From: Pedobacter cryoconitis
GTDB taxonomy: Bacteria; Bacteroidota; Bacteroidia; Sphingobacteriales; Sphingobacteriaceae
Length of the DNA: 64,000 bases
Assembly: GCF_014200605.1 (NCBI RefSeq)
Contig: NZ_JACHCE010000002.1
Location: 797,300-861,299 of the forward strand
Reading direction: 5' to 3'
Made by a program: the position numbers and the translations under genes. Positions within the stretch are counted from its first letter, which is position 1. Every line of letters starts with the position of its first letter. Below the pieces are notes generated by a model, which did not search any database, was not told the origin of the DNA, and worked only from the letters and a program-made list of their open reading frames with translations. Shown piece after piece: positions 28,065 to 37,443 of the stretch.

Positions 28065-29837
28065 ATGTCGAAAATTACAGGTGATGCGTTAAATGTTGGC
28101 TTACTGAAAAGGGTTTTTCAGTATGTAAAGCCTTACCGCAGCATATTTATCTGGTCGGTTATTTTAACCATACTGCTTGCGCTGATTGCGCCGGTAAGAC
28201 CATTCCTGATCAAATACACCTTAGATAATTATATTCTGAAGGGACAGCACAGCGGATTGGTGATGATGACCCTGCTGATGCTTTTTTTACTGGTTGTACA
28301 AAGTGTCATTCAGTATAGCCACACACTGCTGACCAATACGCTCGGGCAGTCTGCTATCCGCGATCTGAGGATTAATGTATTTAATCATATCACTAAGCTC
28401 AGACTGCAATACTTTGATAAAACTCCGATAGGACAACTGATTACCCGTACAGTATCCGATCTGGAAACTATATCCGATATTTTTTCGGAAGGTCTGATTG
28501 TTATCATTGGTGATATACTACAGGTCATTGCCATCATAGCAGTCATGTTTTATGCAGACTGGGAGCTGACAGTGGTTGTGCTGCTGCCTATGCCACTGCT
28601 GATTATGGCAACCTCTGTATTTCAGAAATCTATTAAATCTGCATTTCAGGAAATCAGGACTGAAGTTTCCAACCTGAATACCTATCTGCAGGAACATATC
28701 ACAGGTATTTCTATCATTCAGTATTTTGCGAGAGAAGACCAGGAATTCCGTAAATTCAAAAAGATCAATGCCCGTTACCGCGATGCAAATATTCGTTCAA
28801 ACTGGTATTATTCCATCTTCTTTCCTGTCGTAGAAATTATATCTGCCATGTCACTGGGTCTTTTGGTCTGGTATGGTTCCAGAAGTATACTTAGTAAACC
28901 TCTGGATGTTACCCCCGGTACTATCGCCGAATTTATTCTTTATATCGGCATGCTTTTCAGGCCAATCAGAGAGCTTGCTGATAAATTCAATACGCTGCAA
29001 ATGGGGATGGTAGGGGCGGAGCGCGTATTTAAAGTATTAGATACGAAAGAGCTGACTACAAATAGCGGGACTTATCAACCAGAGAAAATGGCTGGTAATA
29101 TCTCTTTTGATAAAGTTTGGTTCGCTTATAATGACGAGAACTATGTGTTAAAGGATCTTACTTTTGAAGTAAAGGCGGGGCAGACAGTGGCCATGGTAGG
29201 TGCTACCGGAGCCGGGAAATCTTCTACCATTAATATCCTGAACCGTTTTTATGCGATTCAGAAAGGGGAGATTAAAGTAGATGGTGTCAGTATTGATGAT
29301 TACGAGTTAAGCTATCTGAGAAATAATATTGCGACTGTACTGCAGGACGTTTTCCTGTTTTCTGATACTATTTTTAATAATATCACCTTGAATAATCCAA
29401 AGATCACAATGGATGAGGTGGTAGACGCTGCACAAAAAGTAGGCGCACATGATTTCATAGAGAGACTTCCGGGAGGATATCAGTATAATGTAATGGAGCG
29501 TGGTGCAACGCTGTCGGCAGGGCAGGCACAGCTGATTTCATTTATCAGGGCGCTAGTGTATAATCCATCGATTCTGGTGCTGGATGAAGCAACTTCTTCT
29601 GTAGACACAGAAACGGAAATGCTGATTCAAACGGCTATCGATAAGTTAATGAAAGGGCGTACTTCTATTGTTATTGCCCATCGCTTGTCAACAATACAGA
29701 AAGCAGATCAGATTATTGTGCTGGATAAGGGCGAGATTAAGGAAATTGGTAATCACCAGGAGTTACTGAAACTGGACGGGTATTATAAGAAATTGTACGA
29801 TTTGCAGTTTCACTCTGTTGGGATTGTCGCTAATTAA
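28065..29837 (+). CDS. ABC exporter, fused permease and ATPase (MsbA-like half-transporter)
   Basis: A 590-residue half-transporter that works as a dimer in the inner membrane. Six helices occupy about 25-310; the nucleotide-binding domain follows with Walker A GATGAGKS (about 380-387), Q-loop, signature LSAGQ (Ala in place of the usual Gly), Walker B ILVLDEATS and the switch AHRLST. The substrate could be lipid A-like lipid or a drug; nothing in the context decides this. Four bases separate it from truA, so they are co-transcribed; a very long terminator hairpin follows. Confidence 0.92.
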   Translation: MSKITGDALNVGLLKRVFQYVKPYRSIFIWSVILTILLALIAPVRPFLIKYTLDNYILKGQHSGLVMMTLLMLFLLVVQSVIQYSHTLLTNTLGQSAIRDLRINVFNHITKLRLQYFDKTPIGQLITRTVSDLETISDIFSEGLIVIIGDILQVIAIIAVMFYADWELTVVVLLPMPLLIMATSVFQKSIKSAFQEIRTEVSNLNTYLQEHITGISIIQYFAREDQEFRKFKKINARYRDANIRSNWYYSIFFPVVEIISAMSLGLLVWYGSRSILSKPLDVTPGTIAEFILYIGMLFRPIRELADKFNTLQMGMVGAERVFKVLDTKELTTNSGTYQPEKMAGNISFDKVWFAYNDENYVLKDLTFEVKAGQTVAMVGATGAGKSSTINILNRFYAIQKGEIKVDGVSIDDYELSYLRNNIATVLQDVFLFSDTIFNNITLNNPKITMDEVVDAAQKVGAHDFIERLPGGYQYNVMERGATLSAGQAQLISFIRALVYNPSILVLDEATSSVDTETEMLIQTAIDKLMKGRTSIVIAHRLSTIQKADQIIVLDKGEIKEIGNHQELLKLDGYYKKLYDLQFHSVGIVAN

Positions 29838-29851
29838 GGTTTGTCTAAAAG

Positions 29852-29933
29852 ATCATAAAAAAGTAACAGGTGTATTCGGCCTACGCTCCATGCCGGAGCT
29901 GATGCCCGAATACACCTGTTGCTTTTTTATGAT
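29852..29933 (+). terminator. Very long branched hairpin after the ABC exporter gene
   Basis: Arms of about 29-30 bases (29852-29880 and 29904-29933) pair with one bulged C and one A/G mismatch; the loop contains a second stem GCTCC/GGAGC (29885-29899). T6 lies inside the right arm after the GC-rich core, so the core AACAGGTGTATTCGG/CCGAATACACCTGTT plus T-tract can act as terminator. It opens a 747-bp gap without recognisable genes. Confidence 0.7.
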
Positions 29934-30046
29934 GACATTTTTAACCCCTCGGGGGCGCTCCTTTGTTGGTTGGTGATCATGGTTCGTGTTCATGAGCTTA
30001 GCACTTAATATTGATACTTTGCATGATAATTTAATAAACAGGGGTG

Positions 30047-30130
30047 CTTATGCTTACAATTTTTTACGATACTGCATATTATTAAGATATTGCATATTGT
30101 TAAGTATCAACACACACAATTAAGCATAAG
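30047..30130. repeat. Nested repeat: tandem 18-mer inside a 10-bp inverted repeat
   Basis: Two tandem copies of an 18-base unit, GATACTGCATATTATTAA and GATATTGCATATTGTTAA (30068-30103), differ at two positions and are closed by GTATC, which mirrors the opening GATAC. They sit almost centrally between perfect arms CTTATGCTTA (30047-30056) and TAAGCATAAG (30121-30130). The rest of the gap between the two long hairpins (29934-30385) is AT-rich; I see no coding frame, tRNA or riboswitch in it. Confidence 0.7.
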
Positions 30131-30385
30131 ATGTCAATATATATTTACTAAGTATAAGGTATTCTATCAAACAGGTTCACCATAAGTGAGAAGTCAAATT
30201 ATCTTTTTGACTAAAAAACAATATTATTTCTTTACTGGGTGTCAAATTTTGTACTATCCAACTATCCTGCTAAATAATTAACCCATCTAACTTAACCTTC
30301 ATTTAACCTGATTCTCTCCGGATAACCACCAACCAGGTCTTCCTTAATTTTCACCTGTCTAACCCTTAAACAAGTCAGATATCGA

Positions 30386-30470
30386 AATAAAATAAGAGTA
30401 TAGTAGTTTTTTGGCATCGTTCCTGTTTCAAGGAACGCCAGCCATAAAACTACTATACTCTTATTTTATT
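30386..30470. repeat. 85-base hairpin with 30-bp arms
   Basis: Arms 30386-30415 and 30441-30470 match at 29 of 30 positions; the loop carries a further 7-bp stem CGTTCCT/AGGAACG (30418-30437). The outer arm is AT-rich and ends in a T-rich flank on both strands. It lies about 65 bases before the sucD promoter, so it is not in the sucD leader. It could be a bidirectional terminator, a structured RNA or an element remnant. Confidence 0.75.
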
Positions 30471-30534
30471 AAAGTTTTCTTACGCCACCCCCTTACTGCT
30501 GAGAAACATTCTTTTCATTATAATTGGAAATGCA

Positions 30535-30565
30535 TTTGCCATTCCATTCAATAATCTTAGATTTG
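30535..30565 (+). promoter_or_regulatory. Consensus promoter of sucD
   Basis: TTTG, 19 bases, TAGATTTG: both elements fit the Bacteroidota consensus exactly. The transcript would start near 30570, about 15 bases before the ATG. Confidence 0.75.
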
Positions 30566-30584
30566 CATAAAAAATTATAGATAC

Positions 30585-31457
30585 ATGAGTGTTTTAGTAA
30601 ATAAAGATTCAAAAGTAATTGTACAAGGTTTTACCGGAAATGAAGGTACTTACCATGCTTCACAAATGATAGAATACGGAACTGACGTAGTTGGCGGGGT
30701 AACTCCTGGTAAAGGCGGACAAACTCATTTAGACAGACCGGTTTTTAACACGGTTAAAGATGCGGTTGATCAAGCTGGAGCTAATGTATCTATTATCTTT
30801 GTTCCACCTGCATTCGCTGCAGATGCTATTATGGAAGCTGCTGAAGCTGGAATAAAAGTTATTGTATGTATTACTGAAGGTATCCCTACAAAGGATATGA
30901 TTCAGGTTAAAGAATATATTGCTGGAAGAGATTGCCGTTTAATCGGTCCAAACTGTCCGGGTGTTATTACTGCTGATGAAGCTAAAGTTGGTATCATGCC
31001 AGGTTTTATCTTCAAAAAAGGTACAGTAGGTGTGGTTTCTAAATCAGGAACATTAACTTATGAAGCAGTTGACCAGGTAGTGAAAGCAGGTTTAGGTATC
31101 ACTACAGCAATCGGTATCGGTGGAGACCCGATTATCGGAACAACTACTAAAGAAGCTGTTGAATTGTTAATGAATGATCCTGAAACTGAAGGTATCATCA
31201 TGATCGGTGAAATTGGTGGTGGTATGGAAGCTGAAGCTGCGCTTTGGATTAAAGAACATGGTACAAAACCAGTTGTAGGTTTCATCGCTGGTCAGACTGC
31301 TCCTGCGGGACGTAGAATGGGTCATGCTGGTGCTATCGTTGGTGGTGCTGATGATACAGCTGCTGCTAAAATGAAAATTATGGCAGAATGCGGAATCCGT
31401 GTAGTAGAAAGTCCTGCTGAAATCGGTGAAGCTATGGCAGAATTATTAAAGAAATAA
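30585..31457 (+). CDS. sucD: Succinate-CoA ligase, alpha subunit
   Basis: Forms succinyl-CoA/succinate with the beta subunit SucC in the TCA cycle. At 290 residues it has the CoA-binding Rossmann start [18 protein letters not shown] (about 12-29), [18 protein letters not shown] (about 151-160) and the phosphorylated His in MGHAGAIV (about 242-249). sucC is not adjacent: sucD stands alone with its own promoter and terminator, so the two subunits are expressed from separate loci. Confidence 0.96.
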   Translation: MSVLVNKDSKVIVQGFTGNEGTYHASQMIEYGTDVVGGVTPGKGGQTHLDRPVFNTVKDAVDQAGANVSIIFVPPAFAADAIMEAAEAGIKVIVCITEGIPTKDMIQVKEYIAGRDCRLIGPNCPGVITADEAKVGIMPGFIFKKGTVGVVSKSGTLTYEAVDQVVKAGLGITTAIGIGGDPIIGTTTKEAVELLMNDPETEGIIMIGEIGGGMEAEAALWIKEHGTKPVVGFIAGQTAPAGRRMGHAGAIVGGADDTAAAKMKIMAECGIRVVESPAEIGEAMAELLKK

Positions 31458-31498
31458 TCCTTCTTAAATCAAGAAATTGCCCAGGCAAGATCTAATAT

Positions 31499-31533
31499 AA
31501 AAGAGGTTCGCATCAAAACGAACCTCTTTTTTT
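31499..31533 (+). terminator. Terminator after sucD
   Basis: Perfect 12-base arms AAAAGAGGTTCG/CGAACCTCTTTT around an eight-base loop, running into a T-tract. Confidence 0.9.
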
Positions 31534-31618
31534 GTAAATGCATTTTTATCATGTATTTGTCAGCTTAAATCAGCTTTGTGCTAAAAACTATGAGCTGCCG
31601 TTTAAACGTATATAGCGT

Positions 31619-32095
31619 ATGAGAACGATCATCAGTAAATCAATATTTATAGCGGGGCTGGTTTGCATTTGCAGCCTGATGGCCTGCGCTCAGAAACAGG
31701 AAAAACAACCTACACCCAAAAACACCGGCAAAATGGAATGGAATAAACTAACTGCAGAAGAAGAGGATGTAATTGTGCACAAAGGCACGGAATATCCAGG
31801 AACAGGAACGTTACTAAAAAATACAGCAAAAGGGACTTATATCTGCAAACGCTGTAATGCACCCCTTTACCGTTCAGAGTCGAAATTTGAGTCTTCATGC
31901 GGCTGGCCAAGTTTTGATGATGAGATCAAAGGGGCGGTAATCCGTATTCCGGATGCAGACGGATCACGTACCGAAATCGTCTGCGCAAACTGTAAAGCAC
32001 ACCTTGGACACGTGTTCATAGGGGAAGGGTTTACAGCAAAAAATACACGTAACTGTGTGAACTCAATTTCAATGAATTTTGTTCCCGATAAATAG
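31619..32095 (+). CDS. msrB: Peptide-methionine (R)-S-oxide reductase, lipoprotein
   Basis: Repairs R-methionine sulfoxide in proteins. The 158-residue product starts with a lipoprotein signal (lipobox LMAC at about 20-23), so it probably acts at the envelope rather than in the cytosol. The MsrB core carries the zinc pairs CKRC and CANC, SCGWPSFDD, HLGHVF and the catalytic Cys in TRNCVNSIS (about 144-152). Monocistronic, with a terminator about 50 bases past the stop. Confidence 0.95.
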   Translation: MRTIISKSIFIAGLVCICSLMACAQKQEKQPTPKNTGKMEWNKLTAEEEDVIVHKGTEYPGTGTLLKNTAKGTYICKRCNAPLYRSESKFESSCGWPSFDDEIKGAVIRIPDADGSRTEIVCANCKAHLGHVFIGEGFTAKNTRNCVNSISMNFVPDK

Positions 32096-32145
32096 CTTTT
32101 AAGATAACTTAAACCCTGTAAATGCCCTCTGGTATTTGTGTAAAT

Positions 32146-32178
32146 GCCCGATGATCAGATCATTGGGCGTTTTTTTTT
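32146..32178 (+). terminator. Terminator after msrB
   Basis: GCCCGATGAT and ATCATTGGGC (one G-T pair) around a three-base loop, followed by T9. The T-tract doubles as part of the -33 element of the next promoter. Confidence 0.85.
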
Positions 32179-32208
32179 GGTGGGATGTAATTTTTTTGCT
32201 TACCTTTG
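32176..32208 (+). promoter_or_regulatory. Promoter of the RlpA-like gene
   Basis: TTTG, 21 bases, TACCTTTG, ending 23 bases before the chosen ATG. Confidence 0.65.
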
Positions 32209-32231
32209 AAAGTTCACCAACAAAATTAAAT

Positions 32232-32630
32232 ATGAAATATTGTTTGCTTTTATTGAGTATGTTCCTGTTCTTGCGGGTTGACGCACAGGGAGATACTACA
32301 ACGCTAGACAGTACAACGTTAGACCTTGCTACGCGAATAAAAACAGGAATGGCAACCTATTATCATAGGAAGTTTGAAGGCAGAAGAACTACCAGCGGAG
32401 CCAAATACCGGAGAAAGAAATTAACAGCTGCACACCGCACACTTCCCCTTGGTACAATCGTAACCGTAACCAACATCGCCAACGGAAAATCAGTAGATGT
32501 TGAAATCAATGACAGAGGCCCTTTTACAAAAAGATATATTATCGATGTTTCAGAAGAAGCCGCTAAAGAGCTGGGTTTTTACAGAAAAGGACAATCCAAA
32601 GTAAAAATCAGCTATGATAAATCCTCTTAA
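32232..32630 (+). CDS. RlpA-like double-psi beta-barrel protein
   Basis: A 132-residue exported protein with a signal peptide (about 1-19, MKYCLLLLSMF to VDAQ) and one double-psi beta-barrel: GMATYYHRKFEGRRTTSG, then AAHRTLPLGTIVTVTN and VEINDRGPF with the conserved Asp, then YIIDVSEEAAKELGF. RlpA proteins bind or cleave denuded septal peptidoglycan; this short form has no SPOR domain. An in-frame ATG at 32136 lies before the terminator and promoter described here and is rejected. Confidence 0.88.
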   Translation: MKYCLLLLSMFLFLRVDAQGDTTTLDSTTLDLATRIKTGMATYYHRKFEGRRTTSGAKYRRKKLTAAHRTLPLGTIVTVTNIANGKSVDVEINDRGPFTKRYIIDVSEEAAKELGFYRKGQSKVKISYDKSS

Positions 32631-32752
32631 ATCCTGAATATCAGGTCGCAATAGTCAGATTTGCGAATGTTATTAACAGCTTTTTAATGCTTCTTTAATA
32701 ACAGCAGAAATCAATAACAACTTTACAAAGTAAATTAACTGTAATTTTTGTC

Positions 32753-32835
32753 TCCGCTTGTGGATAACTACGTCCGCTTGTTAACAACTATTGCTAACGT
32801 TTAAAAGCATCAAAGTTTATATTTGTTTAAACAAA
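32753..32835 (+). promoter_or_regulatory. nrdB control region: phased direct repeat with DnaA box, -7 box and palindrome
   Basis: Two 18-base direct repeats, TCCGCTTGTGGATAACTA (32753-32770) and TCCGCTTGTTAACAACTA (32773-32790), match at 15 positions and are spaced by exactly 20 bases. The first contains TGTGGATAA (32759-32767), the perfect complement of the DnaA box TTATCCACA. Downstream, TATATTTG (32818-32825) fits the -7 consensus without a clear -33 box, and the 14-base perfect palindrome TTTGTTTAAACAAA (32822-32835) covers the likely transcription start. The remaining leader up to the nrdB ATG is about 180 bases and shows only a weak 5-bp hairpin (32942-32960). The gap 32631-33012 holds no gene. 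Confidence 0.6.
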
Positions 32836-33012
32836 AATTCTGACATAATTATCAATAATTTGTTAGGTAACGGTTTAGTAATTAGTATTTTATAGTCAAA
32901 TGCAAGCCCTTATTATATTTAAATCTTATGATTTGCTGATTCAGTCTACTAAAAGGACTGTCTGAGAGGATTTACACATATTGACATCGTTTATTACCCT
33001 TATAATATACCC

Positions 33013-33984
33013 ATGGAAGAAGAAGTATTACTGAAAGAGAACAAAGATCGCTTTGTACTTTTGCCAATTAAGTATCCGGCAATCTGGGAAATGTACAAAA
33101 AGAGTGAAGCTAGTTTTTGGACGGCAGAGGAGATTGATCTGTCTGATGATCAAAAACACTGGGATAACCTTAATGATGGAGAGCGCCACTTTATCTCTCA
33201 CATCCTGGCATTTTTCTCAGCCAGCGACGGCATTGTAAATGAGAATCTTGCAGTTAACTTTATGAGTGAAGTCCAGTTACCAGAAGCACGCTGCTTTTAT
33301 GGTTTCCAGATTATGATGGAAAACATCCACTCTGAGACTTATGCTTTATTAATTGATACTTATATCAAAGATGAAGCTGAAAAAGACAGACTGTTCCACG
33401 CCATTGACACTGTACCTTGTGTAAAGAAAAAAGCAGAATGGGCATTACGCTGGATCGACGGAGGAAACTTCGCAGAACGTCTGGTTGCTTTTGCGGCTGT
33501 AGAAGGTATCTTCTTCAGTGGAAGTTTCTGCTCTATTTTCTGGCTAAAGAAACGTGGATTAATGCCAGGTTTAACCTTTAGCAATGAGCTGATCTCAAGA
33601 GACGAAGGGATGCACTGCGAATTTGCCTGCCTGCTTTATAAAATGCTGAAAAACAAACTTTCTCAGGAAGCAGTTCATGGTATCATCAAAGATGCTGTTG
33701 AGATAGAGAAAGAATTTGTAACAGATGCATTGCCGGTTGCACTGATCGGTATGAACGCCAAACTAATGTCTCAGTACATTGAATTTGTGGCTGACAGATG
33801 GTCAAGTGAATTAGGCTATGATAAAATATATAACGCTACTAACCCGTTTGATTTCATGGAAATGATTTCATTACAGGGAAAAACCAATTTCTTTGAGAAA
33901 CGTGTTGGTGATTACCAGAAAAGTGGTGTGTTGACGTCTTCAGAAGACAAAGCTTCGGCTTTCTCTCTGGATGATGATTTTTAA
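33013..33984 (+). CDS. nrdB: Ribonucleoside-diphosphate reductase, beta subunit (class Ia)
   Basis: Small subunit of class I ribonucleotide reductase; its diiron-tyrosyl radical starts reduction of ribonucleotides in the alpha subunit. At 323 residues it is closer to eukaryotic R2 than to E. coli NrdB. The iron ligands and radical Tyr are visible as ENIHSETY (Glu, His and Tyr), AVEGIFF and SRDEGMH. The C-terminus [10 protein letters not shown] resembles the eukaryotic R1-binding tail. The alpha gene follows after 77 bases, the reverse of the usual nrdA-nrdB order. Confidence 0.95.
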   Translation: MEEEVLLKENKDRFVLLPIKYPAIWEMYKKSEASFWTAEEIDLSDDQKHWDNLNDGERHFISHILAFFSASDGIVNENLAVNFMSEVQLPEARCFYGFQIMMENIHSETYALLIDTYIKDEAEKDRLFHAIDTVPCVKKKAEWALRWIDGGNFAERLVAFAAVEGIFFSGSFCSIFWLKKRGLMPGLTFSNELISRDEGMHCEFACLLYKMLKNKLSQEAVHGIIKDAVEIEKEFVTDALPVALIGMNAKLMSQYIEFVADRWSSELGYDKIYNATNPFDFMEMISLQGKTNFFEKRVGDYQKSGVLTSSEDKASAFSLDDDF

Positions 33985-34061
33985 TAAAAGAATATAAACT
34001 GTTGCCTATGTTCGGAATTGCCTTGAACAACAAGAATAAGCAGCATAAAACCTAAGAAAAT

Positions 34062-36440
34062 ATGTTTGTAGAAAAAAGAGATGGTCGCAAAGAAGCGGTT
34101 CGGTTTGATAAGATCACTGCCCGCATCGAAAAGTTATGTTATGGCTTTAATGTAGAACTTGTTGATCCTATAGATGTAGCCAAGAAAGTAATTGAAGGAT
34201 TGTATGATGGTGTTACAACCTCAGAATTGGATAATCTTGCTGCTGAAACTGCTGCCTCTTTAACGACTAAACACCCGGACTATGCTTTATTAGCCTCAAG
34301 AATAGCCGTGTCAAATCTGCATAAGAATACCACGAAATCGTTCTCAAAGACGATGGAAATGTTATATAGATATATAGATCCTAAAACTGAAAAATCTGCT
34401 TCTCTAATTGCTGAAGATGTTTGGGAAGTTATTCAGGCAAATGCTGATCTTTTAGACAGCACAATTATTTATGACAGAGATTTTGGTTTCGATTACTTTG
34501 GTTTCAAGACCCTTGAAAAATCGTACCTGCTTAAAATTAACGGTGAAATTGTAGAACGCCCTCAGCATTTATTTATGCGTGTATCTGTAGGGATTCACAA
34601 AGGTGATATCGATAGCGTAATTGCTACTTATAACCTGATGAGTGAGCGTTGGTTTACCCATGCTACGCCTACCTTATTTAATGCAGCAACACCTAAACCT
34701 CAAATGTCATCCTGTTTCTTATTATCTATGCAGGATGATAGTATCGAAGGAATTTATGATACTTTAAAACAAACTGCTAAAATCTCACAAAGTGCTGGCG
34801 GTATTGGTTTGAGTATCCACAACGTAAGGGCTACAGGTTCTTATATCAGTGGAACAAACGGAACCAGTAATGGTATCGTACCTATGCTAAAAGTATTCAA
34901 TGATACTGCACGTTATGTAGATCAGGGTGGAGGTAAACGTAAAGGTGCTTTCGCAATCTATCTGGAGCCATGGCATGCAGACGTATTCGCTTTCCTTGAT
35001 TTACGTAAAAATCACGGTAAAGAAGAAATGCGCGCACGTGACTTATTCTATGCACTTTGGGTTTGCGATTTATTTATGCAGCGCGTAGAAGAAAATGGCG
35101 AATGGAGCCTGTTCTGTCCACATGAAGCACCAGGACTTGCAGAATGCTGGGGAGAAGAATTTAACGCGTTATATACCCGTTACGAAAAAGAAGGCCGTGC
35201 CCGTAAAACAATCAAAGCTCAGGAATTATGGTTTGCTATCCTGGATTCACAAATTGAAACCGGAACTCCTTACCTGTTATATAAAGATGCCGCAAACGGT
35301 AAATCTAATCAGCAGAATTTAGGAACTATCAAAAGTTCTAACTTATGTACTGAGATCATTGAGTATACCTCTAAAGACGAAGTTGCGGTATGTAACTTAG
35401 CTTCACTGGCTTTACCAAGATATGTAATCAACGGAGAATTTGACCACCAAAAATTATATGATGTAACTTATCAGGCTACTTTAAACCTGAATAAAATTAT
35501 TGATTATAACTTCTACCCGGTAGAAGAAGCAAGGAACTCTAACATGCGTCACAGACCGGTTGGTTTAGGTGTACAGGGACTTGCAGATGCATTTATCTTA
35601 ATGCGTTTACCTTTCGAAAGTGAAGGCGCAAGAGAACTGAATAAAGAGATTTTTGAAACGATTTACTTTGCTTCAATGACTGCTTCGCATGATCTTGCGG
35701 TTAAAGACGGAGCTTATGAAACTTTCAAAGGTTCTCCTTTATCAAAAGGTAAATTCCAGTTTGATCTTTGGAACGTAACTCCATCGAGTAACCGTTGGGA
35801 CTGGGAAACTTTACGTAAAAAAGTAGTTAAAGACGGTGTACGTAACTCTTTATTGGTTGCGCCAATGCCTACAGCTTCAACTTCTCAGATTTTAGGTAAC
35901 AATGAATGTTTTGAACCTTATACTTCAAACATCTATACAAGACGTGTATTGAGCGGTGAATTTATCGTGGTTAACAAACACTTATTGAAAGATTTAGTTG
36001 CTTTAGGTTTATGGACTCCGGCAATGAAAGACAGAATTATTTTGGCTAACGGTTCTATCCAGGACATCGTTGAAATCCCTGATTATATCAAAGAATTGTA
36101 TAAAACAGTTTGGGAAATTAAAATGCGCAGTATCATTGATATGGCAGCCGATCGTGGTGCTTATATCTGTCAGTCGCAATCCCTTAACTTGTTTATCAAC
36201 GCACCTAACACTTCTAAACTGACTTCAATGCACTTCTACGCATGGAAGAAAGGATTAAAAACAGGAATGTATTATCTGCGTACACAAGCTGCTTCTCAGG
36301 CTGTTAAATTCACAGTAGAGAACCAGGCTGGTAAAAACATGGAACCTGTAATTCCGGAACATATCGGACAGGTGGTTGAAGAAATCACTGATGGTCCGGT
36401 TTGTTCAATGGAAGAAGGCTGCATCAGCTGCTCAGGATAA
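34062..36440 (+). CDS. nrdA: Ribonucleoside-diphosphate reductase, alpha subunit (class Ia)
   Basis: Large catalytic subunit, 792 residues. It has an N-terminal ATP-cone (about 1-90, [18 protein letters not shown]) for dATP/ATP activity control, the redox Cys in MSSCFLL, the thiyl-radical Cys in SNLCTEI, the glycyl loop [38 protein letters not shown], and the C-terminal shuttle pair in EEGCISCSG. The ATP-cone and overall style match the eukaryotic-like class Ia enzyme. It ends in a hairpin terminator. Confidence 0.96.
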   Translation: MFVEKRDGRKEAVRFDKITARIEKLCYGFNVELVDPIDVAKKVIEGLYDGVTTSELDNLAAETAASLTTKHPDYALLASRIAVSNLHKNTTKSFSKTMEMLYRYIDPKTEKSASLIAEDVWEVIQANADLLDSTIIYDRDFGFDYFGFKTLEKSYLLKINGEIVERPQHLFMRVSVGIHKGDIDSVIATYNLMSERWFTHATPTLFNAATPKPQMSSCFLLSMQDDSIEGIYDTLKQTAKISQSAGGIGLSIHNVRATGSYISGTNGTSNGIVPMLKVFNDTARYVDQGGGKRKGAFAIYLEPWHADVFAFLDLRKNHGKEEMRARDLFYALWVCDLFMQRVEENGEWSLFCPHEAPGLAECWGEEFNALYTRYEKEGRARKTIKAQELWFAILDSQIETGTPYLLYKDAANGKSNQQNLGTIKSSNLCTEIIEYTSKDEVAVCNLASLALPRYVINGEFDHQKLYDVTYQATLNLNKIIDYNFYPVEEARNSNMRHRPVGLGVQGLADAFILMRLPFESEGARELNKEIFETIYFASMTASHDLAVKDGAYETFKGSPLSKGKFQFDLWNVTPSSNRWDWETLRKKVVKDGVRNSLLVAPMPTASTSQILGNNECFEPYTSNIYTRRVLSGEFIVVNKHLLKDLVALGLWTPAMKDRIILANGSIQDIVEIPDYIKELYKTVWEIKMRSIIDMAADRGAYICQSQSLNLFINAPNTSKLTSMHFYAWKKGLKTGMYYLRTQAASQAVKFTVENQAGKNMEPVIPEHIGQVVEEITDGPVCSMEEGCISCSG

Positions 36441-36467
36441 TCTAAATCTCATAAAATAAAAGGCAAC

Positions 36468-36500
36468 AAGTACGGTAATTCAAATTACCGTACTTTTGTT
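36468..36500 (+). terminator. Hairpin after nrdA
   Basis: Perfect 13-base arms AAGTACGGTAATT/AATTACCGTACTT with a two-base loop, followed by a short T-rich stretch (TTTTGTTGT). Confidence 0.75.
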
Positions 36501-36519
36501 GTATTATACCTCTTTGTAA

Positions 36520-36735
36520 ATGGCCAAACACGAAATTATACCATGCGAACGTTGCGGTGTACCTATTGAGTGCAAGGCTAATTCCTATACTAAGTGTCAG
36601 TGCAGCATAGTATACCTTGACCTGAATGAAGTTCAGTATATCAGCGAGCATTATGATAGCTGTCTTTGCGCTAAATGTTTGTTCGAATTGCAACAGGAAT
36701 ACAGGGATTCTTTAACACAAACTTCGTCTTCATAA
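36520..36735 (+). CDS. Cysteine-rich CWC-type small protein
   Basis: A 71-residue protein with six or more Cys in metal-binding spacing: IPCERCGVPIECKA, then KCQCS, then CLCAKCLFE. It fits the 'cysteine-rich CWC' family of small bacterial zinc-ribbon-like proteins; the function is unknown. No signal peptide. A frame on the opposite strand covers the same DNA but lacks such a pattern. Confidence 0.75.
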   Translation: MAKHEIIPCERCGVPIECKANSYTKCQCSIVYLDLNEVQYISEHYDSCLCAKCLFELQQEYRDSLTQTSSS

Positions 36736-36809
36736 GCGCTGTATCCCCGTTTTTTTTAAAGCCGTAACAATTTTCATTTGCCGCTGTCCTAATACCCTAA
36801 AGGTACAGT

Positions 36810-37442
36810 ATGCTCAGATTTGTCAATTTTCAGAAATCATATCATTCCTTTCCTGCTTTAAAAATAGCTGACCTTACTATTGAGCCTGGTATTTACTGGA
36901 TCAAAGGAGCTAATGGGTCCGGAAAAAGCACTTTGCTAAAAACAATAGCCGGAATACTGGATTTTAAAGGAGATATTATTCTTCACCCCGATATCAGCGT
37001 GAAAAGACAAACCCTTGCTTTTCGTAAACTGGTTAATTTTGCGGAGGCCGAACCTGTTTTTCCTGAATTTTTAACGGGTAAAGAAATGGTCCGTTTGTTC
37101 GCTGAGGCGAAAGGAGCTGCCAAAGGACAGGAAGACTATTATATAGAAAGCATGAAGATGCAGTCTTATATCAACCGTCCGCTGGGAACCTATTCGAGTG
37201 GAATGCTGAAAAAACTATCTCTGATCCTGGCCTTTTTGGGGCAGCCTGAAATTATTTTACTGGATGAACCCCTGATCACTGTAGATGTAGAATCGCTGGA
37301 AGTTCTTTATCAATGGATTGCTGAAAAATATTTTAAAGATCAGACCAGTTTTCTTTTAGCTTCCCATCAGCCTCTTGAAAGTATAATACTGCCGGCTGTA
37401 AAAGAGATTTTAATCGAACATCAATCCTTAAAACTTAATTGA
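36810..37442 (+). CDS. ABC transporter ATP-binding protein
   Basis: A compact 210-residue ATPase: Walker A GANGSGKST (about 32-40), signature YSSGM (the LSGGQ position, degenerate), Walker B IILLDEPL and the switch ASHQPL. The degenerate signature and short length are common in ABC-2 type exporters of Bacteroidota. One base separates it from the next gene, its membrane partner. Confidence 0.88.
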   Translation: MLRFVNFQKSYHSFPALKIADLTIEPGIYWIKGANGSGKSTLLKTIAGILDFKGDIILHPDISVKRQTLAFRKLVNFAEAEPVFPEFLTGKEMVRLFAEAKGAAKGQEDYYIESMKMQSYINRPLGTYSSGMLKKLSLILAFLGQPEIILLDEPLITVDVESLEVLYQWIAEKYFKDQTSFLLASHQPLESIILPAVKEILIEHQSLKLN

Positions 37443-37443
37443 G

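Noticed and set aside
29838..30584. tRNA, riboswitch or small coding gene in the gap before sucD
   Set aside because: No T-loop-like sequence, no conserved riboswitch core and no frame with a plausible start and composition; only repeats and hairpins are supported.
32818..33012. Cobalamin or other riboswitch in the long nrdB leader
   Set aside because: No B12-box-like core and only a weak 5-bp hairpin are visible.
36442..36693. 83-codon frame opposite the cysteine-rich small protein gene
   Set aside because: The plus-strand frame has a clear zinc-ribbon-like Cys pattern; the minus frame reads through the nrdA terminator and has no features.
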